From positions 27,208 through 91,207 of the forward strand of contig QCRB01000003.1 of assembly GCA_003209425.1 (NCBI GenBank): a DNA stretch of 64,000 nt, in the 5' to 3' direction. Below are positions 1-10,315 of the stretch, piece by piece. The position numbers and the translations under genes are program-made. The stretch's first letter is position 1; each line of letters opens with the position of its first letter. The stretch comes from Prochlorococcus sp. AG-459-E08. Lineage in GTDB: Bacteria > Cyanobacteriota > Cyanobacteriia > PCC-6307 > Cyanobiaceae. Under the pieces are notes generated by a model. That model saw nothing but the letters and a program-made list of their open reading frames with translations, was not told where the DNA came from and made no database searches.

Positions 1-1115
1 ATCAAGCTTTTTTCAAACCAGTAATCATCAAATATAAAGTATGCAAAATAAGCAATACAAATTAAATTCCAAAGTAACCCAAAAACAGTAAAAACTAAGA
101 TTATTTTCCAATTTTCAAAAACAATAGAAATATCTAAGCTTGCCATAGCCGAAAAAATCAATAGATCAGTAGATAAAATCCCAATCTCTCTTTGCAAAAT
201 ATTTGAAATAAATTCTGTATTTTTGGTTTTCTCTAAAATATATCTAATAAGGAGCGAACCTATTAGAATAAAGGGGAATACTGGAAGCGAAAAAATAATT
301 TCTCTAGAAAAGTCACCAAAAGGATTTGAGATATATTTTAAAAATCTAAGTAATAAAACACCAAAAGAAATTGCCAAACCAGAGAATCCAAGATTTATTA
401 TCAAAATTCTTAAATCCGCAAAAATCCCTATCTTTGTATTTTCTTTTTGATTATCTTTTTTTTCGGAAATTTCCTCTGTATCTGAAATACCAAAAGTCCT
501 TCCAAGGAAAATAAAAATGCTGCCCAATAAGGAAGATGATAAAAGACCCATTGTCGCCATAGCCAGACCGAGATCTAAACCATTTGGGAAACCTAATCTA
601 TTAAAACTCTCTCCGATGATTGATGCCGCTCCATGCCCCCCCTCAAAACCAACCTCGATCAAACATCCCATTAGAGGATTAGTATCCATAGTTGGGGGCA
701 AAAAATATTTAACAACTAAACCACCAACAAAAAATTGTCCGAAACCTAGTGAAAGAGCAAGTAAAAATTGATTAAAAATAGGTTTAACTAAACCACTTAT
801 ATTTGGGATGGGTCTTCCCATCATTAAAGTTGCGAAGACTAATGATAAAAGAGGAGTAGGAAAATTACTCCAAACATTAATTGTTTCTTTGGGCAAGAAG
901 TGTATCGCTCCAAATGGACCTATAGATATGCCTAAAATTCCTGATATTACTGCTATTGGCAGTCCAAATCTCTCGAGCTGAACAGCCAGTTTTAATCTCC
1001 TCCCAAAAATCAAGAAAAAAATTATAATTAAAAATCCCAAAAAACTTATATAGATAGAATTTGAAAAAATATTTTTATCCTGTAGAGAAATAATATTCAA
1101 TGACTTCAATAACAT
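1..1115 (-). CDS. gltS: Sodium/glutamate symporter (GltS-like), 3' end cut by window edge
   Basis: Manual reverse-strand translation from ATG at 1115 is open to position 1: MLLKSLNIISLQDKNIFSNSIYISFLGFLIIIFFLIFGRRLKLAVQLERFGLPIAVISGILG...FEGGHGAASIIGESF. The GGHGAA motif and hydrophobic profile fit GltS. Not in the ORF track because it runs off the edge. Confidence 0.8.
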   Translation of the reverse strand, partial: MLLKSLNIISLQDKNIFSNSIYISFLGFLIIIFFLIFGRRLKLAVQLERFGLPIAVISGILGISIGPFGAIHFLPKETINVWSNFPTPLLSLVFATLMMGRPIPNISGLVKPIFNQFLLALSLGFGQFFVGGLVVKYFLPPTMDTNPLMGCLIEVGFEGGHGAASIIGESFNRLGFPNGLDLGLAMATMGLLSSSLLGSIFIFLGRTFGISDTEEISEKKDNQKENTKIGIFADLRILIINLGFSGLAISFGVLLLRFLKYISNPFGDFSREIIFSLPVFPFILIGSLLIRYILEKTKNTEFISNILQREIGILSTDLLIFSAMASLDISIVFENWKIILVFTVFGLLWNLICIAYFAYFIFDDYWFEKSL

Positions 1116-1156
1116 ATACTAATAAATCTAAATTAATAAACAAAATTTTTCAAATA

Positions 1157-1184
1157 AAAAAGGCTCCGGTTAGAGGAGCCTTTT
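1157..1184 (-). terminator. Rho-independent terminator downstream of pcb (possibly bidirectional)
   Basis: Inverted repeat aaaaggctcc-ggttaga-ggagcctttt with T runs on both sides; a GC-rich stem in an AT-rich gap just past the pcb stop. Confidence 0.85.
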
Positions 1185-1208
1185 AATATTAATAAAGAAA
1201 TTTAGGAA

Positions 1209-2267
1209 TTAATCCTTAAGTGTAACTGTTGCGCTATCAATATTACTAATAGCATTAGTAACTCTCTTAAAGTCAAAGCCCAAAGCTCTTAAAGCGTGCC
1301 ATAGGTGACCTTGAATAAAGAAAAATCCAAAGTAGTAGTGAACATTAGCTAACCAAGCTCTTGAGGTATAAGTACCATCAGGGAGGTCAACAGTATCAAC
1401 CCAATAAGGAGAAATACTAAACTTTAATTCAAGTGGTTCACCAAAAAACTCAACTGGATAAACAGTTGTATTAGATGCACTCCAGAAAGCAGCAATAATT
1501 GCCATCCAACCTATACCTGCCAAGGACCATGAAAGTACCGCTTCTGCAGATAAAAGACCCTTACCTTTGAATTTGGTATATTCACCAACCTGCTTGGTTG
1601 CGATATGCCAGGAGCCCCCTGTTATTAAAACAAATGCTAAGAAAGCATGGCCTCCCATCACATCCTCTAAATCATCAATCAGAAGGAAATCTGTCTGGTG
1701 ATTCCAAATCTCGGCTAGATTTAAATCATACTCAACTTGCCTTACTGCTCCAATTGCTGGGTCATAAACCCCGTGAACTCGAGCCCATTCAACAAGAAGA
1801 ATAACTGCAAATCCAAGAATAATTAAATGGTGACCAAGAATAAATGTCAATTTATCAGGATTATCCCATTCGATATTGAATTTTCTTGCTCTTGCGACTT
1901 CAGAATCTTCTAAATTTCCGGGAAGAAGAAGAGAATGTAAAAGTCCTCCAGCTGCTAAGACCATAGAGGAAACTAAGTGAACAATTGCTATCGCGAGGAC
2001 AGGCTTTGTATCTCCCATCATTACTCCATCAGCATCAAACCCAATTCCTAGGGTCGCCAAATGAGGAAGTGCGATAAGAGGTTGGTGTCCCATTGGAACA
2101 CTTGGGTCAAATCGTGAAAGTTCGAAAAGGGTGAAAGCACCGGCCCAGAAAACGATTAATCCTGCATGAGCTACATGAGCAGCAATGAATTTTCCTGAGC
2201 GATTTGCTACACCTGAATTACCAGCCCACCATCCATAGGTGGTATCTGGATTACCATAGGTTTGCAT
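1209..2267 (-). CDS. pcbA: Chlorophyll a/b binding light-harvesting antenna protein Pcb
   Basis: 352 aa, [55 protein letters not shown]; typical of the Pcb/IsiA/CP43-like family of Prochlorococcus. Confidence 0.95.
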   Translation of the reverse strand: MQTYGNPDTTYGWWAGNSGVANRSGKFIAAHVAHAGLIVFWAGAFTLFELSRFDPSVPMGHQPLIALPHLATLGIGFDADGVMMGDTKPVLAIAIVHLVSSMVLAAGGLLHSLLLPGNLEDSEVARARKFNIEWDNPDKLTFILGHHLIILGFAVILLVEWARVHGVYDPAIGAVRQVEYDLNLAEIWNHQTDFLLIDDLEDVMGGHAFLAFVLITGGSWHIATKQVGEYTKFKGKGLLSAEAVLSWSLAGIGWMAIIAAFWSASNTTVYPVEFFGEPLELKFSISPYWVDTVDLPDGTYTSRAWLANVHYYFGFFFIQGHLWHALRALGFDFKRVTNAISNIDSATVTLKD

Positions 2268-2596
2268 TTAGGAATTGATTAGCTTAAACGTTTTGAGAAT
2301 ACTTTATATTTCACCAAACAGTTGAATTCATAACAAAATTGTAAAGGTTAGTAATCCTAGCTATCACTAAACAAAAAATCTTCATAAGGAAATCCAAGAG
2401 CAAAGAAGGTAGTTTTAATGTAGAAAAACTTTTCTCAGAGATATAAGTTTTTTAAAATAAACCAGTATTTTCAATTCAAATAAGTTTAAAAAATTTCATT
2501 TTGCTGACATTAAACGATGTTTTGTTTCATTAAACCATCCTGTTTATTGCCTCATTCTCAAACAATTATTAAATATGGAATAAGACATCTAATATT

Positions 2597-2773
2597 ATGA
2601 CTACTTCTCAAAAGTCTTCTAGAAAATTTTCACTAGAAATGAAATCGGAAGTTCATTACAAAAAGGCTGCAAAATCATACAGAAAATCAAAGCAATATAT
2701 AAATATGATTAACTTATATCCAACTTTGCAAAACACTCTAATTGAGTGTAAGGATGAGAATCTAATTGAATAA
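2597..2773 (+). CDS. Small basic hypothetical protein (58 aa), not in ORF track
   Basis: Manual translation: MTTSQKSSRKFSLEMKSEVHYKKAAKSYRKSKQYINMINLYPTLQNTLIECKDENLIE*; intact ORF in an otherwise empty gap, below the track length cutoff. Confidence 0.5.
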   Translation: MTTSQKSSRKFSLEMKSEVHYKKAAKSYRKSKQYINMINLYPTLQNTLIECKDENLIE

Positions 2774-2820
2774 AAATTTTAAATATTTTTTCAAATTAAT
2801 CAAAAAAATATATTTAGTTT

Positions 2821-3060
2821 TTAGGCTGCGGTATTAAAGTTTTCTTCAGAATAAAATTTGTTAATTATTTGTCTGCACATTTTTATATTGTAAAGGGCTC
2901 TAGGTTTCCAAGGTTTTTTCTGACCGAGTGGGGAGCTTTTCCAATGAATCCCTGGCTTAAGTATTCCATTTTCACGTAAAAAAGAAAGTTTAATTTCAGT
3001 TATTCCTAGTTTTTCAGCGGTCAACTCAGATGAGTTCCACATATCCCTATCCCCTAACAT
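2821..3060 (-). CDS. Small putative helix-turn-helix/excisionase-like protein
   Basis: 79 aa; SSELTAEKLGITEIKLSFLRENGILKPGIHWK...AIYNI-like tail resembles MerR/excisionase-type HTH proteins. Confidence 0.6.
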   Translation of the reverse strand: MLGDRDMWNSSELTAEKLGITEIKLSFLRENGILKPGIHWKSSPLGQKKPWKPRALYNIKMCRQIINKFYSEENFNTAA

Positions 3061-3197
3061 TGAATTAAGTAAATATTATTAATCCTTGATAACGTTAATT
3101 TTATTTTTTTGAAAGGGGTAAAACTTTTAAATAATTATTAAGTAACAAAAAACCTAGTATTTACAATTAGAGAGAGATTTGAAAGATTTATATCAAA

Positions 3198-3497
3198 TTA
3201 AGAAATATTAAATAAAGAATCTTCATTAATGTATATCTCATCGATACCCTCTCCTTTATTGATGGATTTAAAGTTAATGTATTCTTCTGTTATAGATTGA
3301 TGCTTTGAAAGATTGATCCAACCCTTGTGCCAATTTCCACTATTTATTAATTCTTCGTATGTAGTTGTTAGGTTAATTTCAGAATCAAGGACAGAAACCA
3401 TTAAAAAACTAATATTTCCATTTTCTTTAGTCTCATTTACTAAAACAAAATGTCTCAATCCATTTATGTTTTTATTCGAAGTCCAGTAATTTTCCAT
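3198..3497 (-). CDS. Hypothetical protein, possible TIGR02450-like Trp-rich family
   Basis: 99 aa; YWTSNKNINGLRHFVLVNETKENGN...LINSGNWHKGWINL resembles the WTxxxPxNxxxHF...LxDxxxWxxGW pattern of TIGR02450. Confidence 0.55.
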   Translation of the reverse strand: MENYWTSNKNINGLRHFVLVNETKENGNISFLMVSVLDSEINLTTTYEELINSGNWHKGWINLSKHQSITEEYINFKSINKGEGIDEIYINEDSLFNIS

Positions 3498-3499
3498 AA

Positions 3500-3793
3500 T
3501 TATTTTTTCTTAATATTCCGCTCAGAATTTTTTCTAGATATTTTCTTATATTCAGTTCTAATTTCTTCTAATAAAAGTTTTCTTCTATCCATATAGTTAA
3601 CAGAATCTTGTTTAGATAAGTTATATCTTTCTTTTTTAGTTAAATTCATCCATTTATTAAGATTCTTTTTATTAAAAGTTATTAATTTTTTAGCCTTCAA
3701 AACTTTTTGTTTTCTATTTAATCTAAGAAAATTCCTTAAATAAAAGAAAATAAATATAAAAAGAAATATTATCACGAACTGTAAGAGCATCAC
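3500..3793 (-). CDS. Hypothetical membrane-anchored basic protein
   Basis: 97 aa; N-terminal hydrophobic helix MMLLQFVIIFLFIFIFFYL then a very basic tail; start overlaps the hisS stop (TGATG). Confidence 0.6.
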   Translation of the reverse strand: MMLLQFVIIFLFIFIFFYLRNFLRLNRKQKVLKAKKLITFNKKNLNKWMNLTKKERYNLSKQDSVNYMDRRKLLLEEIRTEYKKISRKNSERNIKKK

Positions 3794-5070
3794 TTTGCAA
3801 GTAAATTGTTATTTATCCATTTTTCCAATTCAATATCATTCTCAAAAGATATAACCTCTTCTTGATTCCCAATACCTGATTGATCAAAGAGCCTTATAAT
3901 GAATTCACCTTTAACTGCCTCATCATCACCAATTACAATAATACTTTTAGATTTTAGTTTATTTGCCTTTTTAAATTGTTTAGAAAATGAGGCTCCACTT
4001 AAATCCAACTCAACTATCAAATCATAATTTCTTAATTTTCTAGATAAATCTAAAGCTAATGATTCAGCAACTAAGCCTTGATTAATAATATAAATATCAG
4101 TATTTCTTGGAACTTCAAGATCTTTTCCTGCTAGTAGAATTAATCTTTCTAGACCAATAGCAAATCCAATTGCCGGGGTATTTGGCCCTCCCATTTGTTT
4201 TATTAAATCATCGTATCTTCCTCCACCGCAAACTGTAGCTTGGGAACCTAAAGCGCCACTAGTGATTTCAAAAGCAGTATGGGTGTAATAATCTAAACCT
4301 CTTACTAAATTAAAATTTTCCACATAAGGTATTTTTAAAATCTCCAATTGTTTTTTTAAGTCTGAATATCTGTTATGACTTTTTTCAGATAAAAATTTAA
4401 ATAATCTTGGTGCATTTTCAAGAGCTTTTTTTGTTTGAATATTCTTTGAGTCCAAAATCCTCAAAGGGTTTTTAGTAATCCTGTTCTGAGAATCTAAATC
4501 TAGAATATCTTTATTTATTTCTAGCCATTTTAAAAAGGATTTTTGAAAATTTGATCTGTCATTTATATCACCTAAAGTATTTATTTCTAGATTGAGATCT
4601 TTTATTCCTAATTTTCCTAAGATATCCCAAGCTAAAGCAATAATTTCAACATCACTTCTAACTGAATCATGCCCTATAAACTCAACGCCTAACTGATGAA
4701 ACTGTCTTTGTCTGCCTGCTTGAGGTCTTTCGTATCGAAACATAGGACCCATGTACCAAAGTTTTTGAAGAGGATTAGACGATATTCCATTTTGTATTAA
4801 CGCTCGTGCGACTGATGCCGTTCCTTCGGGTCTGAGAGTACAGGATCTCTCCCCCCTATCAAGAAATGTATACATTTCCTTACTGACAACATCTGTTCCT
4901 TCACCAATTCCTCTTATAAATAACTCGGTCATTTCCAGTATTGGTGTTCTTATTTCTTTGATGGATGCTCTTGAAAGCTGTTCCAATACAATTTTCTCAA
5001 CGTTTTGCCACTTTATTAATTGATCAGGCAATAAGTCTACTGTTCCTCTTAGATTTTTTAAGTTATTCAA
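3790..5070 (-). CDS. hisS: Histidyl-tRNA synthetase
   Basis: NNLKNLRGTVDLLPDQ, YMGPMFRYERPQAGRQRQFHQLGVE, VRGLDYYTHTAFE, CGGGRYDDLI motifs. Start placed at TTG 5070 because residues upstream in the track ORF (to 5142) are atypical. Confidence 0.95.
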   Translation of the reverse strand: MNNLKNLRGTVDLLPDQLIKWQNVEKIVLEQLSRASIKEIRTPILEMTELFIRGIGEGTDVVSKEMYTFLDRGERSCTLRPEGTASVARALIQNGISSNPLQKLWYMGPMFRYERPQAGRQRQFHQLGVEFIGHDSVRSDVEIIALAWDILGKLGIKDLNLEINTLGDINDRSNFQKSFLKWLEINKDILDLDSQNRITKNPLRILDSKNIQTKKALENAPRLFKFLSEKSHNRYSDLKKQLEILKIPYVENFNLVRGLDYYTHTAFEITSGALGSQATVCGGGRYDDLIKQMGGPNTPAIGFAIGLERLILLAGKDLEVPRNTDIYIINQGLVAESLALDLSRKLRNYDLIVELDLSGASFSKQFKKANKLKSKSIIVIGDDEAVKGEFIIRLFDQSGIGNQEEVISFENDIELEKWINNNLLAK

Positions 5071-5168
5071 AGTTCTAAAAAATAATTCAAAATTTTTAAT
5101 TCCTCTAGAAATTAATCTTTGATTAGTTATTCTGTGAGACAATTTTAATTTAACATTTAGAAAAACTA

Positions 5169-5591
5169 TTGGGAATTAATAAAAGTCAAAAGAATCAGCA
5201 TTGCGGTACAAAGCCAAAAAAAATTGCTTTTGGAATAGCACCTCTTGGTATAGTTTCAATAGGAATAGTGCCAATGGGAGTAATAAGTATTGGGGTAGTA
5301 CCAATGGGTGTATTTTCGTTTGGTGCAGTAGCAATGGGAATAGTCAATTTATCAGTAGTTGGGATGGGAATTATCTCTGCCGGTGTTACTACTATGGGAA
5401 TATGGGAGTATTCACCTAATTCTCATAAAAATCATCATAATCATTCCAAACAAATTTCAAATTCAAATAAGGAAAATATGATTTCAGATATATTTAACAC
5501 TAAACAAGAGGCTGAAGATGCTGCCTCAAAATACGGATGTGTTGGAGCACATAAAATGGATAATAAATGGATGCCTTGTAAAATTCGCTAA
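5169..5591 (+). CDS. Glycine-pentad repeat protein with His-rich linker and DUF3721-like C-terminus
   Basis: 140 aa, TTG start. GIAPLGIVSIGIVPMGVISIGVVPMGVFSFGAVAMG repeat, SHKNHHNHSK linker, then FNTKQEAEDAASKYGCVGAHKMDNKWMPCK resembling DUF3721. Confidence 0.8.
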   Translation: MGINKSQKNQHCGTKPKKIAFGIAPLGIVSIGIVPMGVISIGVVPMGVFSFGAVAMGIVNLSVVGMGIISAGVTTMGIWEYSPNSHKNHHNHSKQISNSNKENMISDIFNTKQEAEDAASKYGCVGAHKMDNKWMPCKIR

Positions 5592-5621
5592 ATATTTTCT
5601 GAGACAAAAATTTATATAATA

Positions 5622-6401
5622 TTAATTCAAAATCTCTACTCTAAAATCAAGATTTTTTGCCTCATCAGTAGTTAATTTTCTTGACCAAGCTCCTTGGACA
5701 GGACTATTCCATCTAAACCCAGCGTTTTTAGCTAAAGATCTATCCTCGTAACTAATAAGCGCCTTGTATAAAAATCTCGGTTCGGTAGCTTTAAGTAAAA
5801 GTTCATCTAAATTATCGCATTTTTTGAAGACCTCAGATATGTAAAAGCAATCAGATAAAGCTCTATGTAAATTCCAAACTGGTATTGAAAAAGATAAAGC
5901 TAGATCAGTTACTGAGGGTCTATTTTTTAGTGATTTCTGAAAAGACCAATTAATATCTTCTAAACTGCAAATCCATTTTTTATTAAGTTTAGGTAATCTT
6001 CCTTTCCCAAACCATTTCTTATCAAACTCTACATTATGCGCGACAATGAAATCCGAACAATCAACAAGTTTAAGAAAGAAATTCAATCCATCTTCCCATG
6101 GTTGAGAGATATTAGTTACTTCAGCAGATATACCATTCACATGTTCGGCTTCATTATGATTAACTGGGAATAAAAATGAAACTTGTGAAAGCACGCTCTT
6201 AAAAGACACATCAAACAAAATACAACCTATTTCTATCACTTCATCTTTATTTTCGTCTAAACCTGTTGTTTCAGTATCAAGAATTAAAATTTTTTCAATT
6301 TTTTTATTTTGATTAGCAACACTCTCTTCATAGGGATAACTGACAACTTGATCCTGAAGAATATCTAATTGATTTAATTCTTTTTTGTTAGATTGATCCA
6401 A
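5622..6401 (-). CDS. DnaQ-like 3'-5' exonuclease
   Basis: ILDTETTGLDENKDEVIEIGCILFD (ExoI), IVAHNVEFDKKW (ExoII), LHRALSDC (ExoIII-like). Confidence 0.85.
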   Translation of the reverse strand: MDQSNKKELNQLDILQDQVVSYPYEESVANQNKKIEKILILDTETTGLDENKDEVIEIGCILFDVSFKSVLSQVSFLFPVNHNEAEHVNGISAEVTNISQPWEDGLNFFLKLVDCSDFIVAHNVEFDKKWFGKGRLPKLNKKWICSLEDINWSFQKSLKNRPSVTDLALSFSIPVWNLHRALSDCFYISEVFKKCDNLDELLLKATEPRFLYKALISYEDRSLAKNAGFRWNSPVQGAWSRKLTTDEAKNLDFRVEILN

Positions 6402-6519
6402 TTAGCTTAAAACTCTATTTATTTATCTTGACGCATTTAATAAAAATTTCTCTTAAATTAATATAAATTAAAAAACATGATTAGAAAATAATTCTCGAAA
6501 CATTTTTATTTTACGAAGG

Positions 6520-7242
6520 ATGACTTTTACAAAATATCAATTTAATAATTTTTGTTATTGGCCTTCAAATCCTAAAAAAATTGTGGAATTTATTGGTGGA
6601 AGTTATCTAGCTTCTAAACCGGATTTAACTTATAGAAGATTCATAGAGAGTTTAATTAATAAAAACTATGCAGTACATGCATATAAATACACTCCACAAT
6701 TTGATCACCAACAACTTGCTATTAAAGCATGGAGGGATTTCAAGAATTGCCGAATATCTTTATCCAAAAGAATAGGAGCATCAATTCCTTCAATAAGAAT
6801 TGGTCATAGCCTAGGCTGCAAACTTCATCTAATTTCCCCTGATGGAGGAAGAAATTGCGAAAAATTCATATCAATAAGTTTTAATAACTTCAGTGCTAAC
6901 AAATCTATTCCATTATTGAAACAAATTTCTCAAAAATTAGAATTCAATAGTGAATTCAGCCCAAGTCCTGAAAGGACTTTGCGATTAATTGAAAAAACAT
7001 ATAATCAAAAAAATAACTTCCTAATAAAATTCAACTCAGACGATTTAGATCAAACAGATAAATTATTTTCTTGTCTGAAAGCAAGAAAAGAAGACAATTC
7101 AAAGGGGGTTATGTTAAGAGGTACACACACTATAATTGCAAGCTCAGGACTAAGAGAAAATTTTTTGGGAGACTGGGCCGATGATCAATTCAAAAGAAAT
7201 ACTATAAAAAAAATTTCTAATTTAATTGATGAATCTGATTAG
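6520..7242 (+). CDS. DUF1350 family protein (alpha/beta hydrolase-like)
   Basis: [42 protein letters not shown]...[13 protein letters not shown] resembles cyanobacterial/plastid DUF1350. Confidence 0.75.
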   Translation: MTFTKYQFNNFCYWPSNPKKIVEFIGGSYLASKPDLTYRRFIESLINKNYAVHAYKYTPQFDHQQLAIKAWRDFKNCRISLSKRIGASIPSIRIGHSLGCKLHLISPDGGRNCEKFISISFNNFSANKSIPLLKQISQKLEFNSEFSPSPERTLRLIEKTYNQKNNFLIKFNSDDLDQTDKLFSCLKARKEDNSKGVMLRGTHTIIASSGLRENFLGDWADDQFKRNTIKKISNLIDESD

Positions 7243-9221
7243 GATAATTCTTTCAGCCTTTCCAAAACAGAACTATCTTCAAGAGTGCTTATATCACCGC
7301 TAATTTTTTCTCCAGCAGCCAAAGATCTTAAAATTCGCCTCATAATTTTTCCACTACGTGTTTTCGGAAGAGAGTCAGAAATTATAATTTTTTCAGGCTT
7401 TGCGATAATTCCAATTTCACTAACAACATGTTTCTTTAAATCCTCTACTAATTCTGAAGAACCGTTCACGTCTTTCTCTAGAGATACAAAAGCAACTATA
7501 ACTTCACCTTTTAAATCATCTTTTTTGCCAACTACTGCAGACTCTGCAACTGATTTATGACTTACCAAAGCAGATTCTATTTCCATTGTTCCTAATCGAT
7601 GTCCTGAAACACTTATGACATCATCAACTCTTCCCATAATCCATATATATCCATCTTCATCAATGCGTGCTCCATCTCCAGCAAAATAAACATTTTTTTC
7701 TCCTTTAAAGGAAATATATTCCCAATAACTCTCCAAATATCTCTCTGAGTTTCCGTGAATTGTTCTCATCATTCCTGGCCAAGGTTTCTTAATAATTAAA
7801 TAGCCACCCTCGTTCTCCTTAACCTTATCTCCATTCTTATCGACGATTTCAACTTCGATTCCTGGCAATGGGAAAGTAGCTGAACCTGGCTTTGTAGCAA
7901 CGACTCCAGGCAAGGGACTTATCATCACACCACCAGTCTCAGTTTGCCACCAAGTATCAACAATAGGGCATTTATCTTTACCAATAACATCCTTGTACCA
8001 CATCCATGCTTCAGGATTAATTGGTTCTCCAACTGTGCCCAAAAGTCTAAGACTCTCCAAATTATATTTATCAGGGATTTCACGCCCCGACTTCATAAAT
8101 GCTCTTATTGCAGTTGGTGCAGTATAAAAAATAGAAACCTTATATTTTTGAACAATTTCCCAAAAAGCACCTAAATTTGAGGGTCTTGGCACTCCCTCAT
8201 ACATTAAGGTTGTAGCACCATTAGATAAAGGCCCATAAACTATGTAACTATGACCTGTAATCCAACCAACATCAGCAGTACACCAGTAAATATCGTCATC
8301 TTTTAAGTCAAAAATCCATTTAAATGTCAAATGGGACCAAAGATTATAACCACCTGTAGTGTGAACTACACCTTTTGGCTTTCCAGTAGAGCCTGAAGTA
8401 TAAAGAATAAAAAGTCTATCTTCGCTATTCATTATTTCTGGTTCGCAATGATCTTGTTGATCTTTTAATAATTCGTGCCACCAAAAATCTCTATGATCAA
8501 CCATCGAAATATTTTTTTGGGATCGTTGAACAACAACTACTTTTTCAACAACTTTATCTGCCCCACTTTCAATGGCTGCATCAACTGCTTTCTTAAGTTC
8601 AATCACCTTATCTTTTCTAAAGCCACCATCAGCAGTAATAACAAACCTGGCGTTTCCATCAATTAATCTATCTTTTAAAGCTTCTGAAGAAAATCCTCCG
8701 AAGACAACTGAATGAGGCGCGCCAATTCTTGCACAAGCTAACATCGCGAACATTGCCTCAGGAATCATAGGCATATAAATACATACCAAATCTCCTTTTT
8801 TTACACCAATTGCTTTTAATGCATTAGCTGCTTTGCATACCTCCTTTAGAAGTTCCTCGTAAGTATATTTTTTGCTATCTCCAGGTTCGCCTTCCCATAT
8901 AAGTGCAGTCTTTCCTCCCATCCCTCTTCTAACATGTCTATCTAAGCAGTTAAATGTAATATTGAGTTTCCCTTCTTTGAACCATTTAAAAAATGGCGCA
9001 TTTTCGTTATCTAATACAGTTTGAAATGGCTCAAACCAATCTAATTCAGATTTTGCAAAAGATTCCCAGAAATAATTAGGATCATCTGAAGCTTGTTTTT
9101 TTAGACTTAGTAATTCTTCTTGAGAACTAATATTTGAGTTTTCGGCAAATTTTCTTGATGGAGAGAAAATTCTCTTTTCTTCGAGTATGTTATTGATTGA
9201 ATTTTTTTTATCTAATGACAT
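7239..9221 (-). CDS. acsA: Acetyl-CoA synthetase
   Basis: [47 protein letters not shown] motifs; 660 aa. Confidence 0.95.
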   Translation of the reverse strand: MSLDKKNSINNILEEKRIFSPSRKFAENSNISSQEELLSLKKQASDDPNYFWESFAKSELDWFEPFQTVLDNENAPFFKWFKEGKLNITFNCLDRHVRRGMGGKTALIWEGEPGDSKKYTYEELLKEVCKAANALKAIGVKKGDLVCIYMPMIPEAMFAMLACARIGAPHSVVFGGFSSEALKDRLIDGNARFVITADGGFRKDKVIELKKAVDAAIESGADKVVEKVVVVQRSQKNISMVDHRDFWWHELLKDQQDHCEPEIMNSEDRLFILYTSGSTGKPKGVVHTTGGYNLWSHLTFKWIFDLKDDDIYWCTADVGWITGHSYIVYGPLSNGATTLMYEGVPRPSNLGAFWEIVQKYKVSIFYTAPTAIRAFMKSGREIPDKYNLESLRLLGTVGEPINPEAWMWYKDVIGKDKCPIVDTWWQTETGGVMISPLPGVVATKPGSATFPLPGIEVEIVDKNGDKVKENEGGYLIIKKPWPGMMRTIHGNSERYLESYWEYISFKGEKNVYFAGDGARIDEDGYIWIMGRVDDVISVSGHRLGTMEIESALVSHKSVAESAVVGKKDDLKGEVIVAFVSLEKDVNGSSELVEDLKKHVVSEIGIIAKPEKIIISDSLPKTRSGKIMRRILRSLAAGEKISGDISTLEDSSVLERLKELS

Positions 9222-9316
9222 TAAATAAATCTATGCGTAATAAATTTAGTCGAAAAATTTATGGTTTTCCAAAATTTTAATATTAATTTAGCTGGGGAAA
9301 TTTATTTTTAATAAAT

Positions 9317-10300
9317 CTAATATATGCGGCTTAGAACAAATTCCGGGAGAGCCATCAACGCTCTCTTGTACTCTGAGTCAGGCATCCAAACTATAGCTTC
9401 CTTAGAGAGCATTGCGAAATCTTCGGCAAGTTTTCTAGAACTTTCGATAGCTTTAGAGTTCATAATGATATTAAGAGCTTCACCTAAATCATCTTTTTCA
9501 GAAAGTTCCCTGTTTATAAGAACAGACAATTTCTTATTTTCTTCTAAAGCATATAAAACTGGTGCAGTAAGATAGCCGCTAGCAAGATCACTCACCGCAG
9601 GTTTCCCAAGTTGTTTATCATTTCCAGTGAAATCAAGAATGTCATCTACAACTTGGAAAGCTAGACCAATATTTTTGCCAAAATCATACAACGATGTTAA
9701 TTTCTCATCAGTGAGATCACTCAAAACTCCAGCGGCTTTACAACTATTGGCAATTAATGATGCTGTTTTACAGTAGCTTTTATTGATGTATTTGGAAAAA
9801 GATTGAGCCGAATCAAATCTATTTAAATTTTGTTTGATTTCACCTTCTGCTAAATCCATTATTACTCTACTAAGTAATTTAACTACATTTACATTATCGA
9901 GATTTGCCAAGTGCCAACTTGCTTGAGCAAATAAAAAGTCGCCAGCCAAAACAGCTACTCTGGTATTAAATCTACTGTGAACTGTGTCAACACCTCTTCT
10001 TGTTGACGCTTCATCGACAACATCATCATGAACTAAAGATGCCGTATGGATCATTTCAGTTATTTCAGCAAGTCTTTTATGTTTATTTGTTAAACGAAAT
10101 TCAGAAGATATTGCTTTTGAAATCAATAAAACAATGCCTGGCCTCAGTCTTTTTCCCCCAGCACTAAAAAGATGTTCCGCTGCTGCTTGAAGAATTGGAT
10201 GACCAGCACCTATTAAATTTTTCAGTTCAAGAATAAGATCATCAAGATCATTTTCAACTGGTTGTAGTAGCTCTGTTACTGTATTCATGATTGACCTCAT
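9317..10300 (-). CDS. sds: Long-chain polyprenyl (solanesyl) diphosphate synthase
   Basis: GGKRLRPGIVLL, LVHDDVVDEASTRRG and VVDDILDFTG (two Asp-rich motifs). Confidence 0.9.
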   Translation of the reverse strand: MRSIMNTVTELLQPVENDLDDLILELKNLIGAGHPILQAAAEHLFSAGGKRLRPGIVLLISKAISSEFRLTNKHKRLAEITEMIHTASLVHDDVVDEASTRRGVDTVHSRFNTRVAVLAGDFLFAQASWHLANLDNVNVVKLLSRVIMDLAEGEIKQNLNRFDSAQSFSKYINKSYCKTASLIANSCKAAGVLSDLTDEKLTSLYDFGKNIGLAFQVVDDILDFTGNDKQLGKPAVSDLASGYLTAPVLYALEENKKLSVLINRELSEKDDLGEALNIIMNSKAIESSRKLAEDFAMLSKEAIVWMPDSEYKRALMALPEFVLSRIY

Positions 10301-10315
10301 TTATATATTAAAGAA

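Noticed and set aside
223-771. Plus-strand ORFs 223..450 and 517..771
   Set aside because: Antisense to the GltS-like reading frame, which is open across the same region on the minus strand and has family motifs.
1598-1804. Plus-strand ORF within pcb
   Set aside because: Fully antisense to the well-supported Pcb gene; composition not protein-like.
5201-5419. Alternate-frame ORF (72 aa) overlapping the pentad protein
   Set aside because: Asn/Tyr/Trp/Cys-rich shadow of the repeated DNA in another frame; the pentad frame extends into a recognisable DUF3721-like tail.
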